Source of the DNA: an uncultured Oscillospiraceae bacterium
GTDB lineage: Bacteria > Bacillota > Clostridia > Oscillospirales > Oscillospiraceae
Direction: 5' to 3'
NCBI GenBank assembly: GCA_900752285.1
Contig: CAADUW010000072.1
Location: 1-7,434, forward strand
DNA length: 7,434 nt
The first letter of the stretch is position 1, and the number at the start of each line of letters is the position of its first letter. Position numbers and translations under genes: made by a program. The notes below the pieces were generated by a model that was not told where the DNA came from, made no database searches, and saw only the letters and a program-made list of their open reading frames with translations. Below are positions 6,324 through 7,434 of the stretch, piece after piece.

Positions 6324-7202
6324 ATGGACTATATTATTTTTGATCTGGAGTGGAATCAGCCGTCCTCGGAGTGTGCGGCGGTGATGGAGCCGGTTTATCT
6401 GACGGGTGAGATCATTGAAATCGGTGCGGTCAAGCTGAACGAGGATTTTCGGAAGGTGGACGAACTGCGGCTGTATGTTGCGCCCAAATACTACACGAAA
6501 ATGCACCGGAAGGTGGCGTCCCTCACGGGGATCCATGACCGGGATCTGGCAGGACGGGGCGTTCCCTTCCCGGAAGCGTTCCGGCAGTTTTCCGACTGGT
6601 GCGGCCCGGAGTTCTGCTACATGACCTGGAGTATGAGCGATCTGCCCATGCTGGTGGAGAACATGCAGCTCCACGGCATTTCTACGGAGAATCTGCCGGA
6701 CTGCTGCGATATTCAGAGAATTTTCCTGCGGGAGATCCTCCGTTCCGACCGACGGGTATCGCTGGATCACGCACTGGAAATTCTGGGAATTCAGGGGGAT
6801 ACCGCCCATGATGCTCTGAACGATTCCCGGAATACGGCCCTTGTCTGTGACCGGCTGGACCTGAATGAATACATATCCGAGTATGTGGGGGCAGTATTTG
6901 CTTTTGCGCCCATTACCAAGGCCTACGAAAGCCCCAGGGCGGTACTGGAGGACAGTGCCATAACGGATTTTTCCTGCCCGTGGTGCGGAAAGCCGGTCAC
7001 GGCGGAAAGCTGGCTCCGATATTCGGCGGACACCTATATGACCATGGTGTCTTGTGCCGACGGAGATGAGCTCTTTCTGTATCTGGAAATTGCACAGCAC
7101 GCTTCTGCTGACTACCGGGCAAAGCTGCTGGTTTACGAAATGACCGATGATCTGTACGAGGTCTATCAGGACACCGTGGAGGAAGCGGCTGCAAAGGCGT
7201 AA
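6324..7202 (+). CDS. DEDDh-type 3'-5' exonuclease domain protein
   Basis: The 292-residue product begins with a DnaQ/RNase T-fold exonuclease domain (about 1-180). Motif I is FDLEW with Asp7 and Glu9, motif II is WSMSDLPML with Asp106, and motif III is AHDALNDSRNTA with His162 and Asp167. Together these give the complete two-metal DEDDh set for removing nucleotides from 3' ends. TGIHDRDL (68-75) is also typical. The domain resembles KapD/ERI-1-like stand-alone exonucleases more than polymerase proofreading subunits, though DNA versus RNA substrate cannot be settled. After it comes a region with CPWCGKPV (Cys218, Cys221) and a lone Cys244, perhaps a partial or degenerate zinc ribbon, then an acidic C-terminus. 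The ATG at 6324 follows GAGGAAG (6311-6317). The gene lies directly after the palindromic element, with no strong promoter visible between them. Confidence 0.85.
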   Translation: MDYIIFDLEWNQPSSECAAVMEPVYLTGEIIEIGAVKLNEDFRKVDELRLYVAPKYYTKMHRKVASLTGIHDRDLAGRGVPFPEAFRQFSDWCGPEFCYMTWSMSDLPMLVENMQLHGISTENLPDCCDIQRIFLREILRSDRRVSLDHALEILGIQGDTAHDALNDSRNTALVCDRLDLNEYISEYVGAVFAFAPITKAYESPRAVLEDSAITDFSCPWCGKPVTAESWLRYSADTYMTMVSCADGDELFLYLEIAQHASADYRAKLLVYEMTDDLYEVYQDTVEEAAAKA

Positions 7203-7275
7203 GCAGGCATGGGAAATTGTTGCTTGGCAGGGACTTTGCGCCGCACACAAAATTCCCGCTTATGGATCTGAAACG

Positions 7276-7291
7276 AAAAAAGCCCCTGCGG
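7276..7291 (+). terminator. Possible left arm of a disrupted terminator
   Basis: Six A followed by GCCCCTGCGG is the usual left half of a bidirectional intrinsic terminator, laid out like the one at 1395-1437. The expected right arm (CCGCAGGGGC then a T-run) is absent. Only CCGGGTT follows before the putative insertion-sequence end at about 7302. It may be the exonuclease gene terminator, split by the insertion. Confidence 0.3.
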
Positions 7292-7305
7292 TACCGGGTT
7301 ATGAT

Positions 7306-7362
7306 ACGCTCCCTTTATGAGAGACAGTGAAATAAAAACACTGTCAATCACGAAGGGAGCGT
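7306..7362 (+). promoter_or_regulatory. Nested palindrome covering the ribosome binding site
   Basis: The outer arms ACGCTCCCTT (7306-7315) and AAGGGAGCGT (7353-7362) pair perfectly. Inside, GACAGTG (7323-7329) pairs with CACTGTC (7339-7345) around a 9-base A-rich loop. The AAGGGAG Shine-Dalgarno sequence (7353-7359) lies in the outer 3' arm, so read-through transcripts carrying the whole structure would hide it. This would limit translation from outside transcription, as known for some insertion sequences. Confidence 0.5.
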
Positions 7363-7367
7363 TGTTC

Positions 7368-7434
7368 ATGTCAAGAGGGAAAACCAGCAGATCAGAGCAA
7401 CTGTCGGCGGCGAAAGCCTGTGCAGAAGGGCGCA
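7368..7434 (+). CDS. Partial open frame, possible transposase OrfA
   Basis: An ATG 8 bases after AAGGGAG opens a frame that stays open for 22 codons to the window edge. The product begins MSRGKTSRSEQLSAAKACAE. It is basic at first, then has a helix-like stretch ending in EGR, resembling the start of helix-turn-helix OrfA proteins of IS3-type elements, in which a first helix ends just before a short turn. Too little is present to assign a domain. The position just inside a putative insertion-sequence end supports the reading, but confidence is low. Confidence 0.4.
   Translation, partial: MSRGKTSRSEQLSAAKACAEGR

Larger units (their letters stand above)
7302..7434 (+). mobile_element. Probable left end of an insertion sequence (possibly IS3-like), truncated by the window
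   Basis: A change in character occurs near 7302. TGATACGCTCCC starts with the TG typical of IS3-family ends, and it is followed by a nested palindrome and a small frame with a strong ribosome binding site. The right end, any target duplication and the main transposase frame lie outside the window. The family assignment is therefore inference from the appearance of the end and the first codons; another type of IS, or a small ordinary gene, remains possible. Confidence 0.4.

Overview
The window is about 7.4 kb of fairly GC-rich bacterial chromosome. It most likely comes from a Gram-positive member of the Clostridia, probably Oscillospiraceae/Ruminococcaceae. I infer this from strong AGGAGG-type ribosome binding sites, a small acidic DUF1292 protein and an ECF-type S component (both typical of Firmicutes), and intergenic stem-loop repeats of a style I associate with gut Oscillospiraceae. 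The genus cannot be fixed from the sequence alone.

Layout. Positions 1-399 hold no convincing gene. They contain a run of strong hairpins, the first terminator-like, and the last belonging to an interspersed repeat that recurs in opposite orientation near 6.2 kb. Positions 400-1329 (+) encode an AEC-family permease. It ends at a bidirectional terminator shared with a convergent minus-strand unit, which runs from an ECF transporter S component (2328-1774) into a DUF1292 protein (1739-1449). That unit has a promoter with a perfect TATAAT. Back to back with it, a plus-strand promoter near 2481-2509 starts trmB (2544-3224) and mnmG (3221-5095). The two genes overlap by 4 bases, so two tRNA-modification enzymes (m7G46 and wobble-uridine cmnm5U34) look translationally coupled. 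An M14 zinc carboxypeptidase (5175-6107), probably acting on cell-wall peptides, follows in the same direction.

Positions 6108-6323 hold a 171-bp palindromic element with imperfect 24-bp terminal inverted repeats and several internal hairpins. After it comes a DEDDh-type 3'-5' exonuclease with a C-terminal CxxC region (6324-7202). The right edge (from about 7302) looks like the left end of an insertion sequence, possibly IS3-like, with a nested palindrome and the first codons of an open frame cut by the window end. Just before it lies what looks like one arm of a terminator without its partner.

The genes are mostly housekeeping: transport, tRNA modification, wall-peptide turnover and nucleic-acid trimming. 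The less ordinary material is intergenic: the paired repeat elements, the putative IS boundary and the possibly split terminator. I see no clear previously undescribed multi-gene system.
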